Origin: Pseudomonadota bacterium | GTDB taxonomy: Bacteria; Pseudomonadota; Alphaproteobacteria; Caulobacterales; Caulobacteraceae | Assembly (NCBI GenBank): GCA_021816155.1 | Contig: JAKAZA010000027.1 | Location: 1-33,883 of the forward strand | Direction: 5' to 3' | Length of the DNA stretch: 33,883 nucleotides | Shown: one piece after another, positions 1 to 7,615 of the stretch | Layout of the letters: the number at the start of each line of letters is the position of its first letter | Position numbering within the stretch: position 1 is the stretch's first letter | Notes under the pieces: model-generated | What the model saw: the letters and a program-made list of their open reading frames with translations, nothing else | Told to the model about the DNA's origin: nothing | Databases searched by the model: none | Translations under genes and position numbers: made by a program

Positions 1-1
1 A

Positions 2-778
2 CATGGCAGTCCGATGATCGCGCTGGAGACGAACGAGACCAGCCGCGCCTGGGAAGACGTCGCCGCCACCCTGCCGCGCCCGCGCGCCATCCTGAGCATC
101 TCCGCCCACTGGGAGACCCGCGGCACGGCGGTGACAGCGATGGAGCGTCCACGGACGATCCACGATTTCGGCCCCTCGTTCCCGAAGGCGCTGTTCGACA
201 TGCGGTACCCGGCGCCCGGAGATCCCGCGCTGGCGCGACGCGTTGGCGAGCTTCTGGCTCCGACGCCGGTCTACCTCGACATCGATCGCTGGGGTCTCGA
301 CCACGGGACGTGGTCGGTGCTGGTGAAGGCCTTCCCCAAGGCCGACATTCCGGTCATCCAGCTCAGCCTCGATGTCGACGCCCCGCCAGCCCAGCGCCTG
401 GACATTGGCCGGCGTCTCGCGCCGCTGCGCGACGAAGGCGTGCTGATCATGGGCACCGGTAACATCGTCCACAATCTTCCGGCCATGGACTGGGGAAGCC
501 GAGACTGCGCGCCATACGACTGGTCCGCGAGGTTCCTGGGTGAGATCAGGGACGCCATCCTGCGAGATGAGCCGCAGCGCGTGGCCGACTTCGCGCGTCT
601 GGGCGAAGACGCCCGCCGGGCGGCGCCGACGCCGGAGCATTTCTGGCCGCTTCTCTACGTGCTGGGCGCCCGGCTGCCGGGCGATGCCGCGCGGCTGGTC
701 AACGACCGCATCGAGCACGGCTCGCTCGGCATGACCAGCGTGGTGCTGACGCCGGCCGAGGCGCGCGCGGCGGCCTGA
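2..778 (+). CDS. Extradiol ring-cleavage dioxygenase, DODA/YgiD type (5' partial)
   Basis: This is a class III extradiol dioxygenase of the LigB superfamily, related to 4,5-DOPA dioxygenase/YgiD, which uses a metal to open catechol-type rings. The frame is open to the window edge, and positions 2-13 encode His-Gly-Ser-Pro just before the first Met. That HGSP motif carries a conserved metal-binding His of the family, so the true start lies outside the window and the ATG at 14 is internal. Further family motifs are SAHWETRG (second metal His), DHGTW, GNIVHNL and EHFWPLLY near the C-terminus. At about 260 residues the length fits YgiD. The gene stops 1 nt before the TTG of the next ORF, so the two are probably co-transcribed. 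The family is clear; the substrate (DOPA or another catechol) cannot be told from sequence. Confidence 0.85.
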   Translation, partial: HGSPMIALETNETSRAWEDVAATLPRPRAILSISAHWETRGTAVTAMERPRTIHDFGPSFPKALFDMRYPAPGDPALARRVGELLAPTPVYLDIDRWGLDHGTWSVLVKAFPKADIPVIQLSLDVDAPPAQRLDIGRRLAPLRDEGVLIMGTGNIVHNLPAMDWGSRDCAPYDWSARFLGEIRDAILRDEPQRVADFARLGEDARRAAPTPEHFWPLLYVLGARLPGDAARLVNDRIEHGSLGMTSVVLTPAEARAAA

Positions 779-779
779 T

Positions 780-1453
780 TTGGCGCACCGCGTTCGCCTG
801 CCGCCCTGGGCCCGCGAGCGCGGCGCCCTGCTCAACGACTTCCCCGTCCTCGAGCCGGGCCGCACCGCCCTCAACATCGACATGCAGACGGCGTTCCTCG
901 GCGAGGGCGAGGTCTTCGGCAACGTCCACGCCCGCGACATCGTCGGCGCCGTCAACGCGCTCGGCCGCGCCATGCGCGCCGCGGGCGGACCGGTGATCTG
1001 GACACGTCAGACGTACACGGACGAGCCGCCGCTCGCCCCGCCGGACTGGCAGTACGATCCTGGCCGCCCCGGCGTCGCGGCGGCGATGGCTCGGTGACCG
1101 CGGGCGCGCCCGGCCATGGGCTCTATGCGGCGATGGACGTCGCCGCCGGCGACCTCGTGCTCGACAAGCACCGCTACGGCGCGTTCTCGTGCCCGTGCGG
1201 CGCGCTGCCCAGGGCGCTGGAGCGGCTCGGCGTGGCCATGCTGGTGATCGCGGGCACGCTCACCAACGTCTGCGTCGAGTCAACCGCGCGCGAGGCCAAC
1301 ATGGCGGGCTACAAGGTGGTCGTGGCCGCTGACGCCACCGCGGCGGTGACCGACGCCGAGCATAACGCTGCGCTCCTGAACCTGCGCCTGAACTTCGCCG
1401 ACGTGAGGCGGACCAGGGAGCTGCTGCGAATGATCGAGGCGGCGCCCCGCTAG
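780..1453 (+). pseudogene. Isochorismatase-like cysteine hydrolase, split by a frameshift
   Basis: Two ORFs in different frames (780-1097 from a TTG, and 1094-1453) together make one isochorismatase-family hydrolase of about 225 aa. The catalytic Asp (NIDMQ) lies in the first piece. The catalytic Lys (DKHRYGAF) and Cys (TLTNVCVES) lie in the second, so neither piece alone can be active. Reading CGG-TGA-CC with one extra base after CGG gives continuous AAAMARLTAGAPGHGLY, which reads as a normal family linker, so a single missing base near 1094 explains the break. Enzymes of this family hydrolyse isochorismate, nicotinamide or N-carbamoyl compounds; the substrate here is unknown. The gene follows the dioxygenase by 1 nt and ends in a 4-nt CTAG overlap with the convergent SDR gene. 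Sequencing error and recent gene decay are equally possible. Confidence 0.8.
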
Positions 1454-2277
1454 CTGTCGAACCCGGTTGAGAGCGTCAGCTTCGCCCAGCGGCCGATCTC
1501 GGCCTGGTAGGCCGCGAGCTGCCTGGTGGCGTAGAGCATCGCGTCGGCGCCCAAGAGCAGCTGCAACGGCGGCTCCTCCAGACCGGCGACCTCGAGGATC
1601 GCCCGGGCCGCTTTGGCTGGATCGCCAGGCTCCTGGCCCGCATGGTCGGCCATGATGCGCTGTGCGTTGCGCGCGGCGCCGCTGTAATCGTCGATGCGCG
1701 CCTGGGTCACGACCATCGAGCGGCCGCTGTAGTCGGTGCGCAAGCCGCCCGGCTCGATGTTGGTCACCTTGATCCCCAGTTCGGCGACTTCCTCCGCGAG
1801 GGTGCGCGTGACGCCCTCCAGCGCGTGCTTCGAGCCGCAGTACACGCCCGTCCCGGCCCAGGTGGCGACGCCGCTGACCGAGGTGATCGTGATGACATGG
1901 CCGCGGCGGCGCGCGCGGAAGTACGGCAGCACCGCCTGGATCGCGGCGATCGGGCCGAACACGTTGACCTCGAACTGCCGGCGGATTTCGGCGAGGCTCG
2001 ACTCCTCGACCGCCCCCACGAGGCCGTAGCCGGCGTTGCCGACCAGCACGTCGATCCCGCCGAGATCGGCCTCGGCCCGGTCAACGGCGGCACGCACGGC
2101 AGCCTCGTCCGTCATGTCGGCGAGGTAGCCTAAGGCGCGGGCCGGCGCGCGGGCCTCGAAAGCGTCGAGGTCGGTCTGCCGGCGCACCGTGCCGGCCACC
2201 TTGTCGCCGCGCGCGAGCGCAGCCTCGGCGATCGCGCGGCCAAGGCCGCTCGAGACGCCCGTGATCAACCAGTTCAT
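1450..2277 (-). CDS. Short-chain dehydrogenase/reductase (SDR)
   Basis: This is a classical SDR of 275 aa that reduces or oxidises a carbonyl/alcohol with NAD(P). The cofactor motif TGVSSGLG is at residues 6-13, NAG at 81-83, the catalytic Ser at about 133 in TSVSG, and YCGSK with Tyr146 and Lys150. The Rossmann motif sits at the extreme N-terminus, which supports the ATG at 2277. The C-terminal part (PGGLRTDYSGRS, then about 80 further residues) resembles the 'classical, longer' SDRs often annotated as oxidoreductases of unknown substrate. It lies 10 nt downstream of the TauD-type dioxygenase gene on the same strand, so the pair is probably one transcript. The pairing suggests the SDR acts on a product of the dioxygenase pathway, but this is inference. 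Confidence 0.85.
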   Translation of the reverse strand: MNWLITGVSSGLGRAIAEAALARGDKVAGTVRRQTDLDAFEARAPARALGYLADMTDEAAVRAAVDRAEADLGGIDVLVGNAGYGLVGAVEESSLAEIRRQFEVNVFGPIAAIQAVLPYFRARRRGHVITITSVSGVATWAGTGVYCGSKHALEGVTRTLAEEVAELGIKVTNIEPGGLRTDYSGRSMVVTQARIDDYSGAARNAQRIMADHAGQEPGDPAKAARAILEVAGLEEPPLQLLLGADAMLYATRQLAAYQAEIGRWAKLTLSTGFDS

Positions 2278-2287
2278 CGGCTGCAGA

Positions 2288-3142
2288 CTAGTACGGCTTG
2301 TCGCCGCGCACCCAGAGCCGGTGCATGAGGCGGATGTACTTGGTGTCGTCGTAGAGCGTGCCAGTGTGCAGCGTGCAGCGGTTGTCCCACATGAGCACGT
2401 CGCCGACCTGCCACTTGTGGCGATGGACGAAGCGATCCTGGATCACCCAGTCCACGGCCCCCTGAACCAGGTCGAGCCCCTCCTGCTTGGGCATGCCCAT
2501 CACCTCGATCACCGTGCCCGTCGACGGCCACAGCGCCTTGCGCCCATCTGCCGGGTGCGTGCGCACCAGGGGGTGGAAGACATCGGGATTCGCCGCCTTG
2601 AGCTCGTCGCTGAGCTCGCGCGCGCCGAACTCGCGGTTACGCATGAAGTGCTGGTAGGAGTGGTGCACGATCTTGCCGTCGTACCTCGCCTGCTCCGCAG
2701 GTGTCAGCGCGTTCCATGCCGCCACGCAATCCGCCAGCAGCGTGTCGGAGCCCTCGGCCGGGGTCTCGACCGCGTAGAGCATCGTCGCCATGACCGGTTC
2801 CGGCTTGTACGAGTAGTCCGTGTGCCAGCCGACCCCGTCGTTGTGGGCGCCGATCGGCTTGCCGTCCACGACCTTGTTCGACAGCACGTAGACCTTTGGA
2901 TGGCCCGGGACTGTGAACTCCTTCAGCGTGTGGTCCTCGGGCTCGCCGAAGTTGGAGATGAAGTCCACCAAATCGCCGGGCGACATGGTCTGGCCGCGGA
3001 GCAGGATCGCCCCGTGCCTGTGGAAGGTGTCGACCACGGCCTGGATCGTCGACTCGTCGGCGCGCTGCAGATCGACGTCGAGAATCTCGGCGCCGAAGCC
3101 CTCTTTCAACGGACGGGTGCGGACCTGAACCGCGGTGTTCAT
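2288..3142 (-). CDS. TauD/TfdA-family Fe(II)/2-oxoglutarate dioxygenase
   Basis: A 284-aa non-haem iron dioxygenase of the TauD/TfdA family. These enzymes couple 2-oxoglutarate decarboxylation to hydroxylation, often releasing sulfite, a phenol or an amine from the substrate. The iron triad is visible as WHTDYSY (His107, Asp109) and CTLHTG (His259). The Arg residues in YIRLMHRLWVRG (271, 275) are placed to bind the 2-oxoglutarate carboxylate. The N-terminal GFGAEILDVDL and HGAILLRG blocks are typical of the family, and its length is normal. It is the first gene of a two-gene minus-strand unit with the SDR, and a 256-nt divergent region separates it from the formamidase-like gene. Substrates range over taurine, 2,4-D, alkyl sulfates and carnitine relatives, and none can be chosen here. 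Confidence 0.88.
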   Translation of the reverse strand: MNTAVQVRTRPLKEGFGAEILDVDLQRADESTIQAVVDTFHRHGAILLRGQTMSPGDLVDFISNFGEPEDHTLKEFTVPGHPKVYVLSNKVVDGKPIGAHNDGVGWHTDYSYKPEPVMATMLYAVETPAEGSDTLLADCVAAWNALTPAEQARYDGKIVHHSYQHFMRNREFGARELSDELKAANPDVFHPLVRTHPADGRKALWPSTGTVIEVMGMPKQEGLDLVQGAVDWVIQDRFVHRHKWQVGDVLMWDNRCTLHTGTLYDDTKYIRLMHRLWVRGDKPY

Positions 3143-3200
3143 CGGCGAAATCCTGCTCCGAAACGGAACCCAGCTAAGGGTGCGAGCCTAAGGTAGGCGC

Positions 3201-3230
3201 GCGCGGCCGGGCAGTCTTGCCCGACCGCGC
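3201..3230. repeat. Strong inverted repeat in a divergent promoter region
   Basis: Thirteen bases at 3201-3213 pair with 3218-3230 with one mismatch and a GTCT loop. The repeat lies between the start of the TauD-type gene (3142) and the start of the formamidase-like gene (3399). It is not followed by a clear T-tract and no gene reads into it, so it is more likely a leader hairpin or regulatory element than a terminator. The rest of 3143-3398 shows nothing else I can name. Confidence 0.4.
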
Positions 3231-3398
3231 CCGTTCATTTGTGCGCCAACCGTCAGCTGCGGCCGATCGGACTTCCGCGGCGCCTGCAATTTGACCGCAA
3301 TCCCCGCGCAACGCCCGCGAAAGAGCCTCCGGCGAGACACCTCGCGCCTGCGGTGGCTAGCCTCCGCTTCGCCAATCGTTTTCCCGGAGACAGCCTCC

Positions 3399-4481
3399 AT
3401 GCCCTTCGTCTGCGACGCCGACCAGCCCCGCCCGAACAGGCCGCCGGGCGCCCTGCATCACCTGAGGGCGACGCCGAAGACCTGCCACTGGGGCTACTTC
3501 GACGCCGCGCTCGCGCCGGTGCTTCGGGTGAGGAGCGGCGACCTGGTCCAGGCCGAGGCGATCACCCACCACGCCGGCGACGCGCCCGAACTGATGATGG
3601 ACGAAGCCGTCACCGCGATCTTCGAAGGCATCCCCGAGAGCGACCGCAACCCCGGCGTCCACATCATGACCGGGCCGATCTACGTGGAGGACGCGCGGCC
3701 CGGCGACATGCTCGAGGTACGTTACCTGTCGATGATCCCGCGCTGCCACTATGGCTCCAACCTCGCGGCGAACTGGGGCTACCTCTACAAGGAGTTCGGC
3801 GAGACCGAGCGGGTGACGATCTACCAGCTCGACCCGAACGCGGCGCAGGCGCAGGCGCTTTACGCCTACGACTTCCCCGGCAAGTACCTGACGCCCGGGA
3901 CGGTCACCCACTGCCCCGCCTGTGACCGTCAGACCGCGCTGGCCGGCGTGCGCGTGCCGGCGAGACCCCACCTCGGCACCGCCGGCGTCGCGATGGATGT
4001 CGCCGGCCGCGTCTCCACGATTCCACCGGGCGCCCACGGCGGCAACATCGACAACTGGCGGATCGGCGCGGGCGCCACGATGTACTACCCGGTGCAGGTG
4101 AACGGCGGTCTGTTCTCGATCGGCGATCCGCACGTCAGCCAGGGCGACGGCGAGATCTCCGGCACCGCGATCGAGGCTTCGCTGAATGTCCTGATGCAGA
4201 TCGTCCTGCGCCGGGACTTCCACTTCCCAGGCCCGTTGCTCGAGACCCCGAAGCACTGGATCACGCATGGCTTCCACGTGGACCTGAACGCGGCGAACCG
4301 CGAGGCGGCGCTCGCCATGCTGGGCCTGCTTACCGAGCATGTCGGCCTCTCGCGACCCGACGCCTACTCCCTGATGAGCGTCGCGGCGGACTTCGCGGTG
4401 ACCCAGGTCGTCGACGGTCGGCAGGGCGCGCACGTGCGCATACCGCGCTCGGTGTTTCCGGCGAGAGGCGCGGCGGGCTAG
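3399..4481 (+). CDS. Acetamidase/formamidase family protein
   Basis: A 360-aa protein of the acetamidase/formamidase (FmdA/AmdA) family, which hydrolyses short amides to ammonia and the acid. The ATG at 3399 was chosen over one 108 nt upstream because GGAGA lies 8 nt before it and the upstream residues look non-coding. Family features include an early VRSGDLVQAEAITHHAGD block, GPIYVEDARPGDMLEV, the GGNIDNW segment and YYPVQVNGGLFSIGDPHVSQGDGEI, where acidic and His residues shape the metal site. The C-terminal SVAADFAVTQVVDG is also typical. It is followed 26 nt later by the ribokinase-like gene, so they may share a transcript. The true substrate is unknown: many family members near catabolic genes have not been tested. 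Confidence 0.82.
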   Translation: MPFVCDADQPRPNRPPGALHHLRATPKTCHWGYFDAALAPVLRVRSGDLVQAEAITHHAGDAPELMMDEAVTAIFEGIPESDRNPGVHIMTGPIYVEDARPGDMLEVRYLSMIPRCHYGSNLAANWGYLYKEFGETERVTIYQLDPNAAQAQALYAYDFPGKYLTPGTVTHCPACDRQTALAGVRVPARPHLGTAGVAMDVAGRVSTIPPGAHGGNIDNWRIGAGATMYYPVQVNGGLFSIGDPHVSQGDGEISGTAIEASLNVLMQIVLRRDFHFPGPLLETPKHWITHGFHVDLNAANREAALAMLGLLTEHVGLSRPDAYSLMSVAADFAVTQVVDGRQGAHVRIPRSVFPARGAAG

Positions 4482-4507
4482 AGACGGCGTGGGGAGGGCC
4501 ACGCCAG

Positions 4508-5422
4508 ATGAACACCAGCCGGATCGTCGTCGTCGGCAGCTACAATCACGACGTCAGCCTCGCAGTCGCCCGGCTGCCGGCGCCCGGCGAGACCTGCCTC
4601 AGCCAGGGGCGGCTCGAGAGTCCGGGCGGCAAGGGCTCGAACCAGGCGATTCAGGCGGCCAGGGCCGGCGCCGGCGTGGCCATGGTCGCGGCCGTCGGCC
4701 TCGACGGGCCGGGCGACGCGGCGCTGGCGCTCTGGGAGGAGAACGGGATCGAGACGACCGGCGTCATGCGGCTTGCAGACGTTGGGACCGGCATGGCGAT
4801 GATCCTGGTCGACGCCGCCGCCGAGAACGTCATCGTGGTCGACGCCGGCGCCAACGCCCGTCTCGCCCCGGCGCACGTCGAGGCGGCCGCGAACCTGATC
4901 GGCGCCAGCCGCCTCGTCGTCGCCCAGCTCGAGACCCCGGTCGCGGCGACCATCCGCGCCTTCGAACTGGCGCGGGCCGCTGGCGCGGCGACACTGCTCA
5001 ACGCCGCGCCGGCGCCGGACTTCGTCGATCCGGCGCTCATCGCCCTCACCGACATCCTTGTGGTCAACGAGGGCGAGGGCCAGGCCATCTCCGGCCATCC
5101 CGACGCGGCCGCGATCGGCGAGGCGCTGCTGCAGCGCGCCCGCGAAGCGGTGGTGGTCACGCTAGGGGCGAAGGGCGCGATGCTCTTCCGGCGTCATCAG
5201 CCGTCCCTGTCGCTGGCGCCGCCGGCGGTCGAGGTGGTCGACACCACGGGCGCAGGCGACGCCTTCACGGGTGCGTTCGCCGCGCGATGGGTGGCGGACG
5301 GCAATGCGGCGGCGGCGCTCGCCTGGGGTGTGGCGGCCGGCGCGCTCGCCTGCACCGCCCGCGGCGCCGCCGCGGCCTGCGCGGATGGGCGGCGCATCGC
5401 GGCGCTGGCCGGGACCGGCTGA
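4508..5422 (+). CDS. Ribokinase-like PfkB-family sugar kinase
   Basis: A 304-aa PfkB-family kinase of the ribokinase type, expected to phosphorylate a sugar or nucleoside with ATP. The N-terminal signature SPGGKGSNQA (38-47) and the C-terminal DTTGAGDAFTG (245-255, catalytic base Asp251) are both intact, and VVNEGE (185-190) is the ribokinase-type metal/phosphate-site motif. The start has an AGGG-rich ribosome site about 10 nt upstream. No sugar transporter or Rbs gene flanks it, so ribose is only one option beside deoxyribose, a nucleoside or another small polyol. It ends just before a GC-rich hairpin. Confidence 0.85.
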   Translation: MNTSRIVVVGSYNHDVSLAVARLPAPGETCLSQGRLESPGGKGSNQAIQAARAGAGVAMVAAVGLDGPGDAALALWEENGIETTGVMRLADVGTGMAMILVDAAAENVIVVDAGANARLAPAHVEAAANLIGASRLVVAQLETPVAATIRAFELARAAGAATLLNAAPAPDFVDPALIALTDILVVNEGEGQAISGHPDAAAIGEALLQRAREAVVVTLGAKGAMLFRRHQPSLSLAPPAVEVVDTTGAGDAFTGAFAARWVADGNAAAALAWGVAAGALACTARGAAAACADGRRIAALAGTG

Positions 5423-5429
5423 AGCGCGG

Positions 5430-5446
5430 ACGGCGCCCGGCGCCGT
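5430..5446. terminator. GC-rich hairpin after the kinase gene
   Basis: The 17-nt element is a perfect 8+1+8 palindrome (realistically a 6-bp stem with a CCCGG loop), starting 8 nt after the kinase stop codon. It has no T-tract, so a terminator or mRNA 3' stabiliser is likely but not proven. It sits between genes that converge (kinase on plus, DUF4336 remnant on minus). Confidence 0.4.
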
Positions 5447-5458
5447 TCCGGCCTGGCG

Positions 5459-5743
5459 TCACGAGGATTGCTCGCGCACAATCCAGCGGAGCGCGCGCCG
5501 AAGCTCGGCGGCGCCGGCGACGCGCGTGAGCCATCGAAGCACCGGATTGGCCACGCGCCGGGGCTCGAAGTTCTCGATCAGGTCGGTGACGATGAGCGTC
5601 GCGGAGGCGCGGTGCAGGAAATCGACCTCGGTCAGGAACCCGCCCGGCGCGACGCACTGATCGAACGCGCCCTCCCACGCCGCCGGCGGCGCGTCTGCCA
5701 GCGTCTCGTGGATCACCAGCGGACGCTTCGCGCGTCGCGCGAG
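5459..5743 (-). pseudogene. Remnant of a DUF4336 protein
   Basis: A minus-strand frame here reads like the C-terminal half of DUF4336 proteins, a metallo-beta-lactamase-like family of unknown function. It shows KRPLVIHETLADAPPAAW, then GGFLTEVDFLHRASATLIVTDLIENFEP. The block after VLRWLTRVAGA jumps directly to AELRRALRWIV, so about 40-50 residues that normally lie between these parts appear to be missing. Upstream of about 5743 the frame turns into non-family sequence and the N-terminal half is absent. No start codon or ribosome site is in a sensible place. It is therefore a degraded gene with both a 5' truncation and an internal in-frame deletion. The remaining stretch 5744-5813 shows nothing I recognise. 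Confidence 0.6.
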
Positions 5744-5813
5744 GTTCCGACGCGAGCATAGCACGGCGCGGCCAACGCCGCGGCGACAAAGCCGGCTCCG
5801 GCCGGGATCGACC

Positions 5814-6566
5814 TCAGGCGTTGTAGCCGCCGTCGACGTCGAGCGTGGCGCCCGTGACGAAGGCGGCCTCGTCCGAGCAGAGGAAGGCGACGAGCGCGGC
5901 GACCTCTCGCGGCTCGCCGAAGCGGCCGAGGGCGGTGGCGGCGCGTCCGGCGTCGGCCCAGGGTCCATCGGCCGGGTTCATGTCGGTGTCGGTCGGCCCA
6001 GGCTGCACGACGTTGACCGTGATTCCCCGCGGACCGAGGTCGCGCGCCGCCCCCCGTGTGAGACCGGCGACGGCGGCCTTGGTTGCGGCGTAGACCGCCC
6101 CTCCCTGGAACGGGACGCGGTCGCCGTTGACGCTGCCGATGGTCACGATGCGCCCGCCCGCCTCCATGCGGCGCGCGGCCTCCTGCATGCCGACGAACAC
6201 CGCGCGCAGGTTCACCGCGACGCAGGCGTCGAAGTCCTCCAGCCGCGCATCCTCGATCGAAGCGGCCACCCCCATGCCAGCGTTGTTCACGAGGATATCG
6301 AGACGGCCAAAGCTCCGGGTCGCCGCCTCGAACGCCCCGCGCGTCGCGGCCGCATCGGCCGCATCCGCCGCCACCGCCATCGCCCGGCCGCCGGCCGCCT
6401 CGATCTCGGCCACGAGCGCGTCCGCCGCGTCCGCCGAGGCGGAGTAGGTGATCGCCACTGCGGCCCCGTCGGCCGCCAGCCGTCGCGCGATCCCGGCGCC
6501 TATGCCGCGCCCCCCGCCCGTCACCAGCGCAACCTTGCCCGCGAGCTTGCCCGCCCCCATTCCCAT
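5814..6566 (-). CDS. SDR-family oxidoreductase (FabG-like)
   Basis: A 250-aa classical SDR close to 3-oxoacyl-ACP reductases in layout. TGGGRGIGAG (16-25) binds the NADP(H) pyrophosphate, NNAG is at 94-97, the catalytic Ser145 sits in TIGSVNG, and YAATK has Tyr159 and Lys163. The C-terminal end GATLDVDGGYNA is the usual FabG-like terminus, so the protein is complete. The gene starts 59 nt downstream of the universal stress protein gene on the same strand and may be co-transcribed with it. No acyl-carrier or fatty-acid synthesis genes lie next to it, so it is more likely a catabolic or detoxifying SDR than the housekeeping FabG. Confidence 0.88.
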   Translation of the reverse strand: MGMGAGKLAGKVALVTGGGRGIGAGIARRLAADGAAVAITYSASADAADALVAEIEAAGGRAMAVAADAADAAATRGAFEAATRSFGRLDILVNNAGMGVAASIEDARLEDFDACVAVNLRAVFVGMQEAARRMEAGGRIVTIGSVNGDRVPFQGGAVYAATKAAVAGLTRGAARDLGPRGITVNVVQPGPTDTDMNPADGPWADAGRAATALGRFGEPREVAALVAFLCSDEAAFVTGATLDVDGGYNA

Positions 6567-6625
6567 TCTCCGTTTCCGCCCGGGCCGCGGAGATAGGGCG
6601 GCGCGGGCGGCCGCGGCAAGGCGGC

Positions 6626-7477
6626 TTAGTGCGCGAGCAGCAGGTGCGGGCCACCCTTGGCGCTGAGGAAGTCGCGCGTCGCCCCGCCGACCAGGGCCTC
6701 GCCCACCCGGCTGTGACCATAGGCCCCGGCCACGAGCAGCTCTGCGCCGAAGGCTTCGGCGGCCTGCAGCAGTGCAGCGCCGACGCTGCGCCCGCGCGTC
6801 TCGATCGTCGTCTCCACGGCGATGTCGTGTCCCGCGAGATAGCGCTCGACTCGTCGAGGATCGGCCGCCGCGCCGGAGCTGGCGTCGATCTCCTCAACCT
6901 GCTGGACGATCGCCACGCGCGAGGCTTCTCTCAGGAGCGGCAGGGCCGCGCGCACGGCGTGGCCCGCCTCGAAGCTGCCGTCCCAGGCCACCGCCGCGGG
7001 CCGGCCCGGGGCGAGCGTCTCGGCCCGTGCGATGAGGACAGGCGACCGCGCGTCCATCAACGCCTCGCCCAGCGGCCCGCCGAAGGCGCGCACGCCGCAG
7101 GCGAGCGACGGCGCCACGACCACGAAGTCGGCAAGAGGCAGCTCGCGCTTCAGCGCCGTCCAGGTGGTGTCGTCTGGCGGAGCGAGCTCGATCGCCGCCG
7201 CCGCGTTGGATCCAGCGACCCGGTCGAACCGCTCGGCCGCTTCGGACACCAAGGCGGCGATCGCGCCGCGCGCGTTGACCTCGTCCTCGAGCCGGAGCCG
7301 CCAGACCGCCTGAGCACCGCCTGCCTGGAAGGTCGGCGCCAGCTGCGGCAAGGTGTTGAACACGTCGACCGCCCGCTCGGTCGACGCATGACGCCGCGCG
7401 AGGGCCGCCGCGGCCGTGATCGCAAGTCGATCATCGGACGCCGCCGCCGCCAGGGCCAGGACGGACAATGATTTCAT
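6626..7477 (-). CDS. Universal stress protein, tandem UspA domains
   Basis: A 283-aa protein with a recognisable UspA fold in its C-terminal half (GRPAAVAWDGS to the end). The nucleotide-loop motif reads GAYGHSRVGEALVGGATRDFLS, which fits the ATP-binding G-x2-G-x9-G-S/T type. The N-terminal half (KSLSVLALAAAASDDRLAI onwards) looks like a second, diverged Usp domain. The ATG at 7477 is preferred to one 33 nt upstream because GGAGGAG lies 5-11 nt before it. A TTGA-N6-TCAA box centred about 58 nt upstream of the start suggests control by an FNR/FixK-type regulator, as is common for stress proteins made under low oxygen. The function is usually survival of energy or oxygen limitation; the exact role is unknown. 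Confidence 0.85.
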   Translation of the reverse strand: MKSLSVLALAAAASDDRLAITAAAALARRHASTERAVDVFNTLPQLAPTFQAGGAQAVWRLRLEDEVNARGAIAALVSEAAERFDRVAGSNAAAAIELAPPDDTTWTALKRELPLADFVVVAPSLACGVRAFGGPLGEALMDARSPVLIARAETLAPGRPAAVAWDGSFEAGHAVRAALPLLREASRVAIVQQVEEIDASSGAAADPRRVERYLAGHDIAVETTIETRGRSVGAALLQAAEAFGAELLVAGAYGHSRVGEALVGGATRDFLSAKGGPHLLLAH

Positions 7478-7528
7478 GAGCCGCTCCTCCTCCGCGGCGC
7501 ATGCAACCATGCGCGCCGCCGGACCGCC

Positions 7529-7542
7529 TTGATTTCACTCAA
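7529..7542. promoter_or_regulatory. FNR/FixK-type box upstream of the Usp gene
   Basis: TTGATTTCACTCAA is an exact TTGA-N6-TCAA match, with one more flanking pair (CTTGA/TCAAG). It lies in the 138-nt divergent gap between the universal stress protein gene (start 7477, minus) and the acyl-CoA dehydrogenase gene (start 7616, plus). The distance fits activation of the stress protein gene. The dehydrogenase could also be affected. Confidence 0.6.
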
Positions 7543-7615
7543 GACTCCGCCTGACGACGGCCCTTGCGTGCCGCAGAGACAGGCCGGCTGAACTGTTCGG
7601 CGAACGGAGGCCGCA

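Noticed and set aside
1070-1097. Programmed -1 frameshift in the isochorismatase-like gene
   Set aside because: There is no slippery heptamer or clear downstream structure, and a one-base insertion restores family sequence precisely.
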